Below, one piece after another: positions 6,770-14,669 of a DNA stretch of 64,000 bases (the first letter of the stretch is position 1; every line of letters begins with the position of its first letter). The notes beneath the pieces were generated by a model. It saw only the letters and a list, made by a program, of their open reading frames with translations, was not told the origin of the DNA and searched no databases. This DNA is from Holzapfeliella saturejae. Its GTDB lineage: Bacteria > Bacillota > Bacilli > Lactobacillales > Lactobacillaceae. The translations under genes were made by a program, and so were the position numbers. Location: positions 558,001 to 622,000 of the forward strand of contig NZ_JAWMWG010000001.1 in assembly GCF_037546065.1 (NCBI RefSeq), given 5' to 3'.

Positions 6770-7456
6770 ATGCCAAAGCATGGAAAAAAATATATTGAAG
6801 CTTTGAAAAAAGTTGATTCAAGCAAACAATACTCAATCGAAGAAGCTGTTTCTTTAACAAAAGAAATGGATTACGCAAAATTTGATGCAACTGTTGAAGT
6901 TGCTTACAACTTAAACGTTGATCCAAGACAAGCTGATCAACAAATTCGTGGAGCACTTGTTCTTCCAAACGGAACAGGTAAAACTCAACGTGTTATTGTA
7001 TTCGCTGAAGGTGAACAAGCTAAAGCCGCAGAAGCTGCAGGTGCAGACGTTGTAGGTTCTGACGATTTAGTAGAACGCATTCAAGATGGTTGGTTAGATT
7101 TTGACGTTGTGGTTGCCACACCTCAAATGATGGCCAAAGTTGGACCATTAGGTCGTGTACTTGGACCTAAAGGTTTAATGCCTAACCCTAAAACTGGTAC
7201 AGTTACAATGGATGTTGAAACTGCAGTTAAAAACGTTAAAGCTGGACAAGTAACATACCGTGTTGATAAAGCTGGTTTAATCCACGCACCAATCGGTAAA
7301 GTTTCATTCTCAGATGAAAAACTTGTTGAAAACTTTAACGCACTAAACGATGTTATTTTACGTGCTCGTCCAGCATCAGCTAAAGGACAATACGTAACTA
7401 GCGTTTCTGTGACATCAACATTTACACCAGGTGTTCACTTGAACCCAAACGCTTAA
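6770..7456 (+). CDS. rplA: 50S ribosomal protein L1
   Basis: A 228-residue two-domain protein that forms the L1 stalk and acts as a translational repressor of its own operon in bacteria studied. It begins MPKHGKKYIEALKKVDSSKQ and contains the signature GRVLGPKGLMPNPKTGTVT near residues 125-145. ATG 6770 follows AAGGAGGAAA; the in-frame TTG at 6752 overlaps the L1-type hairpin and is unlikely. The rplK-rplA gap of 91 bases holds only the L1-type element and a small hairpin, with no clear promoter, so the two genes are probably one transcript. Confidence 0.97.
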   Translation: MPKHGKKYIEALKKVDSSKQYSIEEAVSLTKEMDYAKFDATVEVAYNLNVDPRQADQQIRGALVLPNGTGKTQRVIVFAEGEQAKAAEAAGADVVGSDDLVERIQDGWLDFDVVVATPQMMAKVGPLGRVLGPKGLMPNPKTGTVTMDVETAVKNVKAGQVTYRVDKAGLIHAPIGKVSFSDEKLVENFNALNDVILRARPASAKGQYVTSVSVTSTFTPGVHLNPNA

Positions 7457-7464
7457 TTAATTGA

Positions 7465-7494
7465 TTGACATCAGTCAATGAACTAGGCTATACT
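7465..7494 (+). promoter_or_regulatory. Promoter of rplJ-rplL
   Basis: TTGACA, 18-base spacer, TATACT, 8 bases after the rplA stop. Transcription should start near 7501 at the beginning of the L10 leader. Confidence 0.75.
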
Positions 7495-7499
7495 GTAAT

Positions 7500-7610
7500 T
7501 ATGATTTCTACCTAAGACTCGGGTGATAGATAATCTATCTTAATTTCCCGCTGAGGCCAGAAAATGATGCGAGTTTTGACTCCATACTTTTTTGGTATGG
7601 AGTCTTTCTA
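7500..7610 (+). promoter_or_regulatory. L10 ribosomal-protein leader with terminator
   Basis: A structured untranslated leader of about 110 bases containing GGGTGATAGATAATCTATC and CCCGCTGAGGCCAG, followed by a terminator hairpin. Position and layout match the L10 leader of Firmicutes, where L10-(L7/L12)4 binding controls expression of rplJ-rplL. Confidence 0.75.
7578..7607 (+). terminator. Terminator hairpin within the L10 leader
   Basis: GACTCCATAC and GTATGGAGTC form a perfect 10-base-pair stem with a T-rich 7-base loop, followed by a short, T-rich tail. It acts as the attenuating hairpin ahead of rplJ. Confidence 0.75.
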
Positions 7611-7663
7611 ATGTGGTAGACAAAAATCATAATATAAAATTGGAATATAGTGAGGTGAAATAA

Positions 7664-8173
7664 ATGAGTGAAGCAGCTATTGCTAAAAAAGCGCAACTTG
7701 TTGATGAAATTGTTGAAAAATTCAACGATGCAACTTCTGTTGTTATCATCGACTACTTAGGTCTAAACGTTGACCAAGTAACAAACATGCGTCGCGAATT
7801 ACGTGAAAATGGCGTAGAAATGAAAGTTGTTAAAAACACAATTTTACGTCGTGCAGCTGATAAAGCAGGTTACGAAGGTCTTGATGAAACTTTCACAGGT
7901 CCTACTGCTGTAGCATTTTCTAACGATGATGCTGTAGCACCTGCACGTATCATTGCAAAATATGCTAAAGATATCGAAGCTCTTGAAATCAAGGGTGGAA
8001 TTATCGAAGGTACTGTTGCATCTCTTGAACAAATTCAAGAAATTTCACAACTACCAGGTCACGATGGCCTACTATCAATGTTGTTATCAGTGCTTCAAGC
8101 ACCTGTCCGCAACTTTGCTTATGCGGTTAAGAACGTTGCAGAATCAAAAGATGATGATGGTTCAGCCGCTTAA
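7664..8173 (+). CDS. rplJ: 50S ribosomal protein L10
   Basis: A 169-residue protein that anchors the L7/L12 dimers to the ribosome. It begins MSEAAIAKKAQLVDEIVEKF and contains SVVIIDYLGLNVDQVTNMRRELRE and VKNTILRRAADKAG, as expected for the rRNA-binding N-terminal domain. The C-terminal helix (about 135-165) is the L7/L12 docking region. The gene lies behind the L10 leader and terminator and is followed by rplL after 50 bases. Confidence 0.97.
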   Translation: MSEAAIAKKAQLVDEIVEKFNDATSVVIIDYLGLNVDQVTNMRRELRENGVEMKVVKNTILRRAADKAGYEGLDETFTGPTAVAFSNDDAVAPARIIAKYAKDIEALEIKGGIIEGTVASLEQIQEISQLPGHDGLLSMLLSVLQAPVRNFAYAVKNVAESKDDDGSAA

Positions 8174-8223
8174 TTAAATTAAAAATAATTTAGACTAATT
8201 ATTATTCATTCGGAGGAAATAAA

Positions 8224-8595
8224 ATGGCTTTAGATACACAAAAAATCATTGACCAAATTAAAGAAGCTAGCGTTCTTGAATTAAACGACCTAGTTAAAGC
8301 AATCGAAGAAGAATTTGGCGTTACAGCTGCTGCTCCTGTTGCTGCTGCTGCTGGTGCTGCTGGTGGCGATGCTGCTGCAGAACAAACAGAATTTGACGTT
8401 GAGCTAACTGAAACAGGTGGCGAAAAAGTTAAAGTTATTAAAGCAGTTCGTGAAATCACAGGTCTTGGCTTGAAAGATGCTAAAGGTCTTGTAGATGGCG
8501 CACCTTCAGTAATTAAAGAAGCTGCTGACAAAGATGCTGCTGAAGAAATGAAAGCTAAACTTGAAGAAGTTGGCGCAACAATTACTCTTAAATAA
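8224..8595 (+). CDS. rplL: 50S ribosomal protein L7/L12
   Basis: A 123-residue stalk protein that recruits translational GTPases. The N-terminal dimerisation helices (about 1-33) are followed by an alanine/glycine-rich hinge (about 35-52, encoded by a GCT/GGT-rich stretch). The C-terminal domain has the conserved KVKVIKAVREITGLGLKDAK. A CGGAGG ribosome site precedes the ATG. A perfect 15-base-pair terminator follows; rpoB is not the next gene here, unlike Bacillus. Confidence 0.97.
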   Translation: MALDTQKIIDQIKEASVLELNDLVKAIEEEFGVTAAAPVAAAAGAAGGDAAAEQTEFDVELTETGGEKVKVIKAVREITGLGLKDAKGLVDGAPSVIKEAADKDAAEEMKAKLEEVGATITLK

Positions 8596-8608
8596 TTGTT
8601 CATTTCCT

Positions 8609-8646
8609 AAAAAAGATGCAATCGTTATGATTGCATCTTTTTTTTA
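8609..8646 (+). terminator. Rho-independent terminator after rplL
   Basis: A perfect 15-base-pair stem (AAAAAAGATGCAATC with its complement), loop GTTAT and a T tract. It ends the rplJL unit. Confidence 0.93.
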
Positions 8647-8659
8647 TTCACTATAAAAT
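8631..8659 (+). promoter_or_regulatory. Possible promoter of ybxB inside the rplL terminator
   Basis: TTGCAT in the terminator arm, 17-base spacer, TAAAAT, about 33 bases before the ybxB ATG. The -35 shares bases with the terminator stem. Confidence 0.45.
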
Positions 8660-8691
8660 TAAGAAAAAGAGTAATTGAGGAAATTAAAGAG

Positions 8692-9300
8692 ATGGAAGAA
8701 CAATACTTTACGCAAGCACCGACATCTGAACATCATTATCAAGAAGTGTCACTTGATTTAAATGATGTGCATTTGACATTTAAAACAGATAACGGTGTTT
8801 TTTCAAAAAATAGAATCGATTATGGCTCACTAGCTTTACTAAAAGCAATCACAAAATCTGCTGATTTTGTCTCAGGAATTCTGCTCGATTTAGGAACAGG
8901 ATATGGCCCTATGGGGCTATATTTAGCTAAAACTTTCCCAGATCACTTAGTGCATATGGTTGATGTTAACGAACGAAGTCTGCAATTGGCTAAAGAAAAT
9001 GCGAAAACCAATCAAATTGATAATATTAAGATTTATGAATCCAGTTGCTACGATAATGTTGAAGAGAAATTTGCCGGGATTGCAACTAATCCACCGATTC
9101 GTGCTGGAAAGACAATTGTTTCAACCATGTTAAAAGATGCTTTTGATCACTTAGTACCAGGGGGGCAATTATGGGCTGTTTTACAGAAAAAACAAGGGGC
9201 TCCTTCGGCTAAAAAATTAATGCAAGCAACTTTTGGTAACGTAAAAGTGGTAGCTAAAGATAAAGGGTATTATATTTTACAGTCAGTAAAGGAAGCTTAG
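8692..9300 (+). CDS. ybxB: RsmC-like class I SAM-dependent methyltransferase (YbxB type)
   Basis: A 202-residue methyltransferase related to the C-terminal domain of RsmC, the 16S rRNA G1207 enzyme. The SAM-binding motif I is LLDLGTGYGPMGLYLAK (about residues 64-80), and the target-amine motif NPPIRAGKTI is at about 127-136, a hallmark of N-directed methylation. The N-terminal HHYQEVSLDLNDVHLTF and SKNRIDYGSLALL are typical of YbxB. The gene follows rplL as in Bacillus and directly abuts tadA. The actual RNA target is unproven. Confidence 0.88.
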   Translation: MEEQYFTQAPTSEHHYQEVSLDLNDVHLTFKTDNGVFSKNRIDYGSLALLKAITKSADFVSGILLDLGTGYGPMGLYLAKTFPDHLVHMVDVNERSLQLAKENAKTNQIDNIKIYESSCYDNVEEKFAGIATNPPIRAGKTIVSTMLKDAFDHLVPGGQLWAVLQKKQGAPSAKKLMQATFGNVKVVAKDKGYYILQSVKEA

Positions 9301-9810
9301 ATGATTTCAAAGGAAGATAAAAAACGGTTTATGCAGGCTGCTTTTGATGAAGCTGAAAAAGCACGTCAAAAAGACGAAGTGCCCATTGGCGCGGTTGTTG
9401 TAAAAGACGGTCAGATTATTGGAGTCGGTCACAACGAACGTGAAGAAAAGCAAGACGCTACACTTCATGCTGAGACAACGGCAATTAGAATGGCTTGTGA
9501 ACGGTTAAAAAGTTGGCGACTAGAAGATTGTCAGATATTTGTGACACTAGAACCTTGTCCCATGTGTGCAGGGGCGATTATTAATAGTCGTATTGATACT
9601 GTCTATTATTCAGCTTTTGATCCTAAAGCGGGAGCATGTGGCTCAGTTCTTGATTTGTTTACAATCGAAAAATTGAATCATCACCCCAAAGCTCATGGTG
9701 GTCTATATTTAGATCAAGGAAAACAGTTATTAAAATCTTTTTTCCAAGATATCAGAAAACGACAAAAACTTTTAAAAAAGGGTAGAAATAATAATACAGA
9801 TACGTTATGA
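9301..9810 (+). CDS. tadA: tRNA-specific adenosine-34 deaminase TadA
   Basis: Converts A34 to inosine in the wobble position of tRNA-Arg(ACG). This 169-residue zinc deaminase shows His56-Ala-Glu58, where His is a zinc ligand and Glu is catalytic. The PCPMC motif places Cys86 and Cys89 as the other ligands. The ATG follows the ybxB stop with no gap, and an AAGGAAG site lies inside ybxB, so the two genes are translationally coupled. The C-terminal tail (KRQKLLKKGRNNN) is basic and may contact tRNA. The SRP RNA gene begins right after it. Confidence 0.96.
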   Translation: MISKEDKKRFMQAAFDEAEKARQKDEVPIGAVVVKDGQIIGVGHNEREEKQDATLHAETTAIRMACERLKSWRLEDCQIFVTLEPCPMCAGAIINSRIDTVYYSAFDPKAGACGSVLDLFTIEKLNHHPKAHGGLYLDQGKQLLKSFFQDIRKRQKLLKKGRNNNTDTL

Positions 9811-9811
9811 T
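9806..9811 (+). promoter_or_regulatory. Possible -10 box of the SRP RNA gene
   Basis: TATGAT overlapping the tadA stop, about 8-12 bases before the expected RNA 5' end. The matching -35 region is poor, so this is a weak call. Confidence 0.35.
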
Positions 9812-9818
9812 AGATACT

Positions 9819-9908
9819 GGCCGTAGGGCCTTAGGCAATGTTGTCCTTATGAATCGTGTCAGGTTCGGAAGAAAGCAGCACTAAGTTTGTGATAGCATGT
9901 GCCTTTTA
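9819..9908 (+). ncRNA. ffs: Small (4.5S-type) signal recognition particle RNA
   Basis: The segment 9858-9879 (GTCAGGTTCGGAAGAAAGCAGC) is the near-invariant domain IV of bacterial SRP RNA, with the GGAA tetraloop and the asymmetric loop that binds Ffh. Flanking sequences pair into one long hairpin; AGGCA at 9833 pairs with TGCCT at 9900. The length near 90 bases fits the short Lactobacillales form lacking the Alu domain. Exact ends are estimated from the -10 box and the closing stem. The tadA-ffs-dnaX order is conserved in low-GC Gram-positives. Confidence 0.93.
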
Positions 9909-9921
9909 ATGAAAATACAAC

Positions 9922-9953
9922 AAACTCATAGCCGTATTGGCTATGAGTTTTTT
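9922..9953 (+). terminator. Rho-independent terminator after the SRP RNA
   Basis: AAACTCATAGCC with its perfect complement (12 base pairs), loop GTATT, T run. It lies just before dnaX. Confidence 0.92.
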
Positions 9954-9970
9954 ACGTAAAGAGGGGAATT

Positions 9971-11662
9971 ATGAGTTATCAAGCCTTATATCGAACATGG
10001 CGTCCACGTCAATTTAAAGATGTTATTGGACAAGAGGTCATTACCCAAACTTTAAAAAATGCATTAATAGCTGATAAAGTTAGTCACGCTTATTTATTTT
10101 CTGGCCCACGTGGAACAGGTAAAACAAGTTGTGCCAAAATTTTAGCTAAAGCTGTTAACTGTACGAATTTAACAGATGGGGAACCTTGTAACCAATGTGA
10201 AAACTGTATTGCTTCAGACAATGGCAGCTTAAATGATTTGCTTGAAATTGATGCTGCATCAAACAATGGTGTGGATGAAATTCGAGATATTCGTGATAAA
10301 GTTAAATATGCACCCTCACAAGGGCAATACAAAGTGTATATCATTGATGAAGTTCACATGCTTTCAATGGGCGCTTTTAATGCCTTATTAAAAACACTTG
10401 AAGAACCGCCTGAACATGTTATTTTTATTTTGGCGACAACTGAACTTCAAAAAGTGCCAGCAACTATTATTTCAAGAACACAAAAATTTATTTTTAAAAA
10501 CCTACAAGTTACAACCATAGCTAATCATTTGATTGAAGTTTTAGATGATATGAACATTGAATATGAGTCTGAAGCAATTGAAATGATTGCCAAGGTTTCT
10601 GACGGTGGTATGCGAGATGCTTTAAGTATTTTAGATCAGATTATTTCGTTTAATTCTGATAATCGAGTGACAACTGCAGAAGTAGAAAAAACAACGGGTT
10701 ATGCGAATACACAAGCTATAGAGAACTTATTAACGACCATTTTAGCTAAAGATCTGACAGCTAGTTTGAAACAGGGACTTGATTTACAAAATGAAGGTAT
10801 TACCGTTAGAAATATTTTAACGGAAGCTATTAATGTTTTGACTGAGCTGTTATTAGCCCAAAAGAATGTCGCTCATCAAACGGAACTGGCAAAATTAGTT
10901 GAAGGCTCTTCACAAGAGCAACTGTTAGCTATGATTGAGTATGCTAATGAAGGGCTTAATAACCTGAAATATAGCACCCAACAAAAAACGATACTGGATG
11001 TTTTTGTTGTGAAGTCATTGAATTATTTACCGACAACTACAAATGCCAGTGATAGTCACATTCAAGAAGAAATAGGGACCTTAAATCAAAAATTGAGTCA
11101 GGCATTACAAGAGATTGAGCATTTAAAGACAAAACCTATTCAACAAAATCAGAACTCACAACCAGCAGTCAAGACACCAAAACCATCAGTTGAAAAAAAA
11201 CGTCGTCACAATTATCAACAACAAGTTTATGATGTTTTAAGAACAGCTACTAAAGCAGATCTCAAACAAGTTGTCAGTGTATGGGAGGATGTTTTAAAAG
11301 CACTTGCACCTTCAAAACGTGCGATGATGGAAGTTTCAAAACCAGTAGCAGCTAGCCCTACTCAAGTGGTGATTGCGTTTGAGTATGACATTTGGTTTGA
11401 AAAAGTACTCGATGATCAAGAGTTACTTGATGAGTTAAATCGTTATCTAGAATTAGAACTGACAGAGTCTCGTCAAATTATTTTGGTTCCAACAGCAGAG
11501 TGGCCAGTTTTGAGACAAGACTTTTTGAAAAATCATAAAGATGAAATTCAATCGTCAAAACCGCAACAAGATGATAAAATACAAGAAGAGAAATCAGAAA
11601 GTGATGTTGTATCAAAAGCAAAAGAACTTTTTGGTTCAGAATTTATATCAATAAAAGATTAA
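9971..11662 (+). CDS. dnaX: DNA polymerase III gamma/tau subunit
   Basis: The clamp-loader ATPase that places the sliding clamp on DNA. This is a 563-residue tau-type protein: AAA+ core at about 1-240 with Walker A GPRGTGKTS (about 45), the four-cysteine zinc module (CNQCENC and nearby Cys), Walker B IIDEVHML and sensor motif ATTELQKVPATI. The oligomerisation domain follows, and the C-terminal tau region begins near residue 400. An eight-A run at 11193-11200 (E-K-K codons) lies exactly at the linker. A -1 slip there would give a product of about 420 residues. It is followed by ebfC and recR. Confidence 0.97.
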   Translation: MSYQALYRTWRPRQFKDVIGQEVITQTLKNALIADKVSHAYLFSGPRGTGKTSCAKILAKAVNCTNLTDGEPCNQCENCIASDNGSLNDLLEIDAASNNGVDEIRDIRDKVKYAPSQGQYKVYIIDEVHMLSMGAFNALLKTLEEPPEHVIFILATTELQKVPATIISRTQKFIFKNLQVTTIANHLIEVLDDMNIEYESEAIEMIAKVSDGGMRDALSILDQIISFNSDNRVTTAEVEKTTGYANTQAIENLLTTILAKDLTASLKQGLDLQNEGITVRNILTEAINVLTELLLAQKNVAHQTELAKLVEGSSQEQLLAMIEYANEGLNNLKYSTQQKTILDVFVVKSLNYLPTTTNASDSHIQEEIGTLNQKLSQALQEIEHLKTKPIQQNQNSQPAVKTPKPSVEKKRRHNYQQQVYDVLRTATKADLKQVVSVWEDVLKALAPSKRAMMEVSKPVAASPTQVVIAFEYDIWFEKVLDDQELLDELNRYLELELTESRQIILVPTAEWPVLRQDFLKNHKDEIQSSKPQQDDKIQEEKSESDVVSKAKELFGSEFISIKD

Positions 11663-11677
11663 GGAGATGTATTGCTT

Positions 11678-11983
11678 ATGATGGGTGGCAGAAATATGGC
11701 CGGCATGATGAAACAAATGCAAAAAATGCAAAAAGAGGTTAAGAAAACACAAGATGCTTTAAACGAGCAAGAATTTGTGGGTAAATCAGCAAATGATTAT
11801 GTGACTGCAACTTTTAAAGGTGACAAAACAATGATTGATTTACAAATTAACCCAGAAGTGATGGATCCAGAAGATCCAGATATGGCACAAGATTTAATTA
11901 TTGATGCTGTAAACCAAGCAATCACACAAATCAATCAAGAAACAGAACAAAAATTAGGTAAATATACTAAAGGATTAATGTAA
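11678..11983 (+). CDS. ebfC: Nucleoid-associated protein YbaB/EbfC
   Basis: A DNA-binding protein of about 101 residues of the YbaB/EbfC family. It begins MMGGRNMAGMMKQMQKMQKE, with the Met-rich start and basic helix typical of the family, then TATFKGDKTMIDLQINPEVM in the central sheet. ATG 11678 is taken because AAGGAG lies 11 bases upstream; an in-frame TTG at 11672 would be only 5 bases from it, and ATG 11681 is also possible. It sits between dnaX and recR, as in nearly all Firmicutes, and probably works in chromosome structure or replication-linked repair. Confidence 0.93.
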   Translation: MMGGRNMAGMMKQMQKMQKEVKKTQDALNEQEFVGKSANDYVTATFKGDKTMIDLQINPEVMDPEDPDMAQDLIIDAVNQAITQINQETEQKLGKYTKGLM

Positions 11984-12000
11984 GAAAGTTAGGCGATGAT

Positions 12001-12597
12001 ATGCAATATCCTTTGCCAATCGCTAAATTAATCGAAAGTTATATGAAGCTACCGGGTATTGGTCAAAAGACAGCTACCCGGTTAGCTTTTTTTACATTGA
12101 ATATGGAAAATGAAGATATTCAAGATTTTTCGAAGAGTTTAGTCGAGGTTAAAACAGAACTGCATTACTGTTCTATCTGTGGCAATATTACGCAAGCAGA
12201 TCCTTGTGAAATTTGTCGAGATGAGCGTGTAGACCGGAGCACCATTTTGGTTGTAGAACAGCCCAAAGATATCTTATCATTTGAGAACATGGGCGAGTAT
12301 TTTGGGCTATATCACGTCTTAAATGGTGTGCTTTCGCCAATGGATGGGGTATCTGTTGATGATTTAAATATCAAATCATTAATTAAACGACTACAAGATC
12401 ATTCGGTTAAAGAAGTTATTTTAGCTTTAAATTCTTCTTCTGAAGGAGAAGCAACAGCTATGTACTTAAGTAAATTAATCAAGCCCTCTGGTATTAAGGT
12501 ATCACGCTTAGCTAGCGGTCTTGCTGTAGGTTCAGACATTGAATATGCAGATGATTTAACTTTAAAGCGTGCGATGACAGGACGCCAAGAAGTTTAA
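12001..12597 (+). CDS. recR: Recombination mediator RecR
   Basis: A 198-residue protein that acts with RecO and RecF to load RecA on gapped DNA. The N-terminal helix-hairpin-helix (MKLPGIGQKTATRLAFF) binds DNA. The zinc finger CSICGNITQADPCEIC is followed by a Toprim domain (ILVVEQPKDI through LALNSSSEGEATAMYL). The length matches the family. It lies 17 bases after ebfC with no promoter between. A terminator follows and closes the dnaX-ebfC-recR unit. Confidence 0.97.
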   Translation: MQYPLPIAKLIESYMKLPGIGQKTATRLAFFTLNMENEDIQDFSKSLVEVKTELHYCSICGNITQADPCEICRDERVDRSTILVVEQPKDILSFENMGEYFGLYHVLNGVLSPMDGVSVDDLNIKSLIKRLQDHSVKEVILALNSSSEGEATAMYLSKLIKPSGIKVSRLASGLAVGSDIEYADDLTLKRAMTGRQEV

Positions 12598-12618
12598 AAA
12601 TCAAATGAAATACCTTAC

Positions 12619-12670
12619 AAAAAGACCCAAAAGTTAGACTGAACATCTAACCTTTTGGGTCTTTTTATTT
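12619..12670 (+). terminator. Rho-independent terminator after recR
   Basis: AAAAAGACCCAAAA-GTTAGA pairs with TCTAAC-C-TTTTGGGTCTTTTT across one bulge, followed by a T-rich tail. Confidence 0.92.
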
Positions 12671-12686
12671 TGGGTCCAGTTCCTAA

Positions 12687-12715
12687 TTGATAAACCTTCA
12701 AAATTCAAGTAGAAT
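12687..12715 (+). promoter_or_regulatory. Promoter of the tmk operon
   Basis: TTGATA, 17-base spacer, TAGAAT, 24 bases before the tmk ATG. Confidence 0.68.
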
Positions 12716-12739
12716 TTTGTACTAAGGGAGTGTTCACAA

Positions 12740-13372
12740 ATGACTGGACGATTTATTACTTTAGAAGGACCAGATGGCTCGGGAAAAAGTACAGCATTAA
12801 AACAATTAATTAAACTTTTTAATCAACAAGTACAAGATAACTTGATTTTAACTAGAGAACCTGGCGGTTCCCCTATAGCTGAGACCATTCGAGAAATTAT
12901 TTTAAATCCTGATTATCCTGAAATGGATGATCGAACTGAAGCTTTGCTCTATGCAGCCTCAAGAAGACAGCATTTAGTTGAAACCGTTTTACCAGCATTA
13001 CAAGCTAATAAAACGGTTATTAGTGATCGTTACTTAGATAGTTCACTGGCTTATCAAGGCGGTGGACGTGGATTAGGTATTGATAATGTCGCTCAAATGA
13101 ATCAATTTGCGACTGAAAATAAGTTGCCAGATTTAACTTTATATTTTGATGTTAATCCGCAAATAGGATTAAGTCGTATTGACCAAAATCGTGAAAAAGA
13201 TCGCCTTGAACAGCAAAAAGAATCGTTTCATCAACGAGTTTATGAAACTTACCAAGAACTTTATCGTCGTAACCCAGAGCGAATTATCAAAATTGATGCA
13301 AATCAATCCAAAGAACAAGTTGTTGATGATACAATTAAAGCAATGAAAAGCAGATTTCCTGAACTTTTTTAA
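12740..13372 (+). CDS. tmk: Thymidylate kinase
   Basis: Phosphorylates dTMP to dTDP for DNA synthesis. A 210-residue P-loop kinase with GPDGSGKST at residues 10-18, the DR(Y/H) motif ISDRYLDSSLAYQG near 95-108 and the LID region (DQNREKDRLEQQ). The first gene of a probable six-gene operon (tmk-darA-holB-yabA-rsmI-thioesterase), with its own good promoter and a GGGAG ribosome site. Association with holB and yabA links dTTP supply with replication genes, a standard Firmicutes arrangement. Confidence 0.97.
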   Translation: MTGRFITLEGPDGSGKSTALKQLIKLFNQQVQDNLILTREPGGSPIAETIREIILNPDYPEMDDRTEALLYAASRRQHLVETVLPALQANKTVISDRYLDSSLAYQGGGRGLGIDNVAQMNQFATENKLPDLTLYFDVNPQIGLSRIDQNREKDRLEQQKESFHQRVYETYQELYRRNPERIIKIDANQSKEQVVDDTIKAMKSRFPELF

Positions 13373-13396
13373 AATCTGTTCGAGGAGGAGATTGAG

Positions 13397-13726
13397 ATGA
13401 AGCTAATCACAGCAATTATACAAGATAAAGATGCTAGGGAATTGGAGAATTTGTTAACGAAAAACCAAATTGCAACAACTAAACTAGCCTCAAAAGGTGG
13501 TTTTTTGAAAGCTCAAAATGTGACATTTATGATGGCTGTAGCAGATGAGCAAGTCGATTATGTACTAGGCCTAATTAAAAGCACAGCCAAACGTCGTAAA
13601 CAAATGACGACACCATCATTTAGTTTAGAAGTTATGGGTGAAGAATCAATGATGCAGCCTATAGAAATTGAAGTAGGTGGTGCAACAGTGATGGTGACAC
13701 CTATTGAGCAATTCCACCAATACTAA
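13397..13726 (+). CDS. darA: PII-like cyclic di-AMP receptor DarA
   Basis: A 109-residue PII-fold signalling protein (YaaQ/PstA/DarA family) that binds c-di-AMP in characterised Firmicutes; its downstream partners remain unclear. It begins MKLITAIIQDKDARELENLL, and ATTKLASKGGFLKAQNVTFM includes the glycine-rich T-loop base used for nucleotide binding. The C-terminal EIEVGGATVMVTPIEQFHQY is characteristic. AGGAGG precedes the ATG. Its place between tmk and holB is the same as in Bacillus, Listeria and Staphylococcus. Confidence 0.94.
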   Translation: MKLITAIIQDKDARELENLLTKNQIATTKLASKGGFLKAQNVTFMMAVADEQVDYVLGLIKSTAKRRKQMTTPSFSLEVMGEESMMQPIEIEVGGATVMVTPIEQFHQY

Positions 13727-13740
13727 TAAGGATTGAAAGC

Positions 13741-14667
13741 ATGTCACAAGTAATATTAGATAATTATAATCAAGCAGTTGCAAACAAACTCATACAAGCC
13801 AGCGATAAAAAAACATTGAGTCATGCGTACTTATTTGAAGCCATTCAGCATGATCAAGCGTTAGCTACTGCTCTTTTTTTAGGGGCCTATATGTTTTGTG
13901 AAACAACCCAAAAACCATGTCAAGAATGTTCGCAGTGTCAGAGGGTCTTAACGCATAATCATCCCGATGTTTTTGTGATTCAAAATGATAAGCAAACAAT
14001 TGGTGTTGATGAGGTTCGTGAACTTAAATCAGAACTATCTAAAACACCAATTGAAGGCAAGCAACGACTATTTATTATTGACCGTGCTCAAAAGCTAACA
14101 CAGCCGGCTGAAAATGCCTTGCTAAATATTTTAGAAGACCCTGCTTCAGATGTGGTGATGATTATGATTGCACCTAATCGTAAACAGTTGCTACCAACGA
14201 TATTATCACGTTTGCAAATAGTTGAGTTTGACCAGCAATTAGCACAGTCTAATTGGGCTGATCGCTTATCATTAGTTCAAGCAAGTGACAAAGCGTTGCT
14301 TTTGGACTTACAAAATGCGGGTATTGAATTTAATCAACTTGAAGAATTCAATCAATTGGAAAGTTTCTTTCATGAGGTAAAACAGTTGCTGCAACAAATT
14401 ATTTTAAAAGATCAAGCAGCCTATATTCATTTCCAGACTGTTATTAAACCGATGATTACAACTCCGTCTATGCAAGAGGTTTTTTTCAAAAGTTTAATGA
14501 TTTTGGCTACACAGCAGTTGGAACAGCAACAAGAAGTCAGAGCTTTATCGCTGATTTCAGCGTTAATTGAAGTGTCGCATCGAAGACAATTTAATGTTAA
14601 CTTTGACAGTTTAGTGGATTATTTATTTATTCAGACAATTTTTGCACCATATCAGGGGAGGGCCTAA
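13741..14667 (+). CDS. holB: DNA polymerase III delta-prime subunit
   Basis: The stator subunit of the clamp loader. A 308-residue AAA+-fold protein that lacks the Walker A lysine motif, as expected for delta-prime. It has the zinc module CETTQKPCQECSQC at about residues 58-71, DEVRELKSELSKTPIEGKQRLFIID in the Walker B area, and LLNILEDPASDVVMIMIAPNRKQLLPTILSR. It partners with the dnaX product encoded nearby. yabA follows after 2 bases, so translation is coupled. Confidence 0.94.
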   Translation: MSQVILDNYNQAVANKLIQASDKKTLSHAYLFEAIQHDQALATALFLGAYMFCETTQKPCQECSQCQRVLTHNHPDVFVIQNDKQTIGVDEVRELKSELSKTPIEGKQRLFIIDRAQKLTQPAENALLNILEDPASDVVMIMIAPNRKQLLPTILSRLQIVEFDQQLAQSNWADRLSLVQASDKALLLDLQNAGIEFNQLEEFNQLESFFHEVKQLLQQIILKDQAAYIHFQTVIKPMITTPSMQEVFFKSLMILATQQLEQQQEVRALSLISALIEVSHRRQFNVNFDSLVDYLFIQTIFAPYQGRA

Positions 14668-14669
14668 GT

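Noticed and set aside
8327..8385. GCT/GGT triplet repeats
   Set aside because: They encode the Ala/Gly hinge of L7/L12, a normal feature, not a DNA repeat element.
8202..8603. Open frame antisense to rplL, rich in Ser and Ala
   Set aside because: It reflects the alanine-rich hinge codons of rplL on the other strand; no ribosome site.
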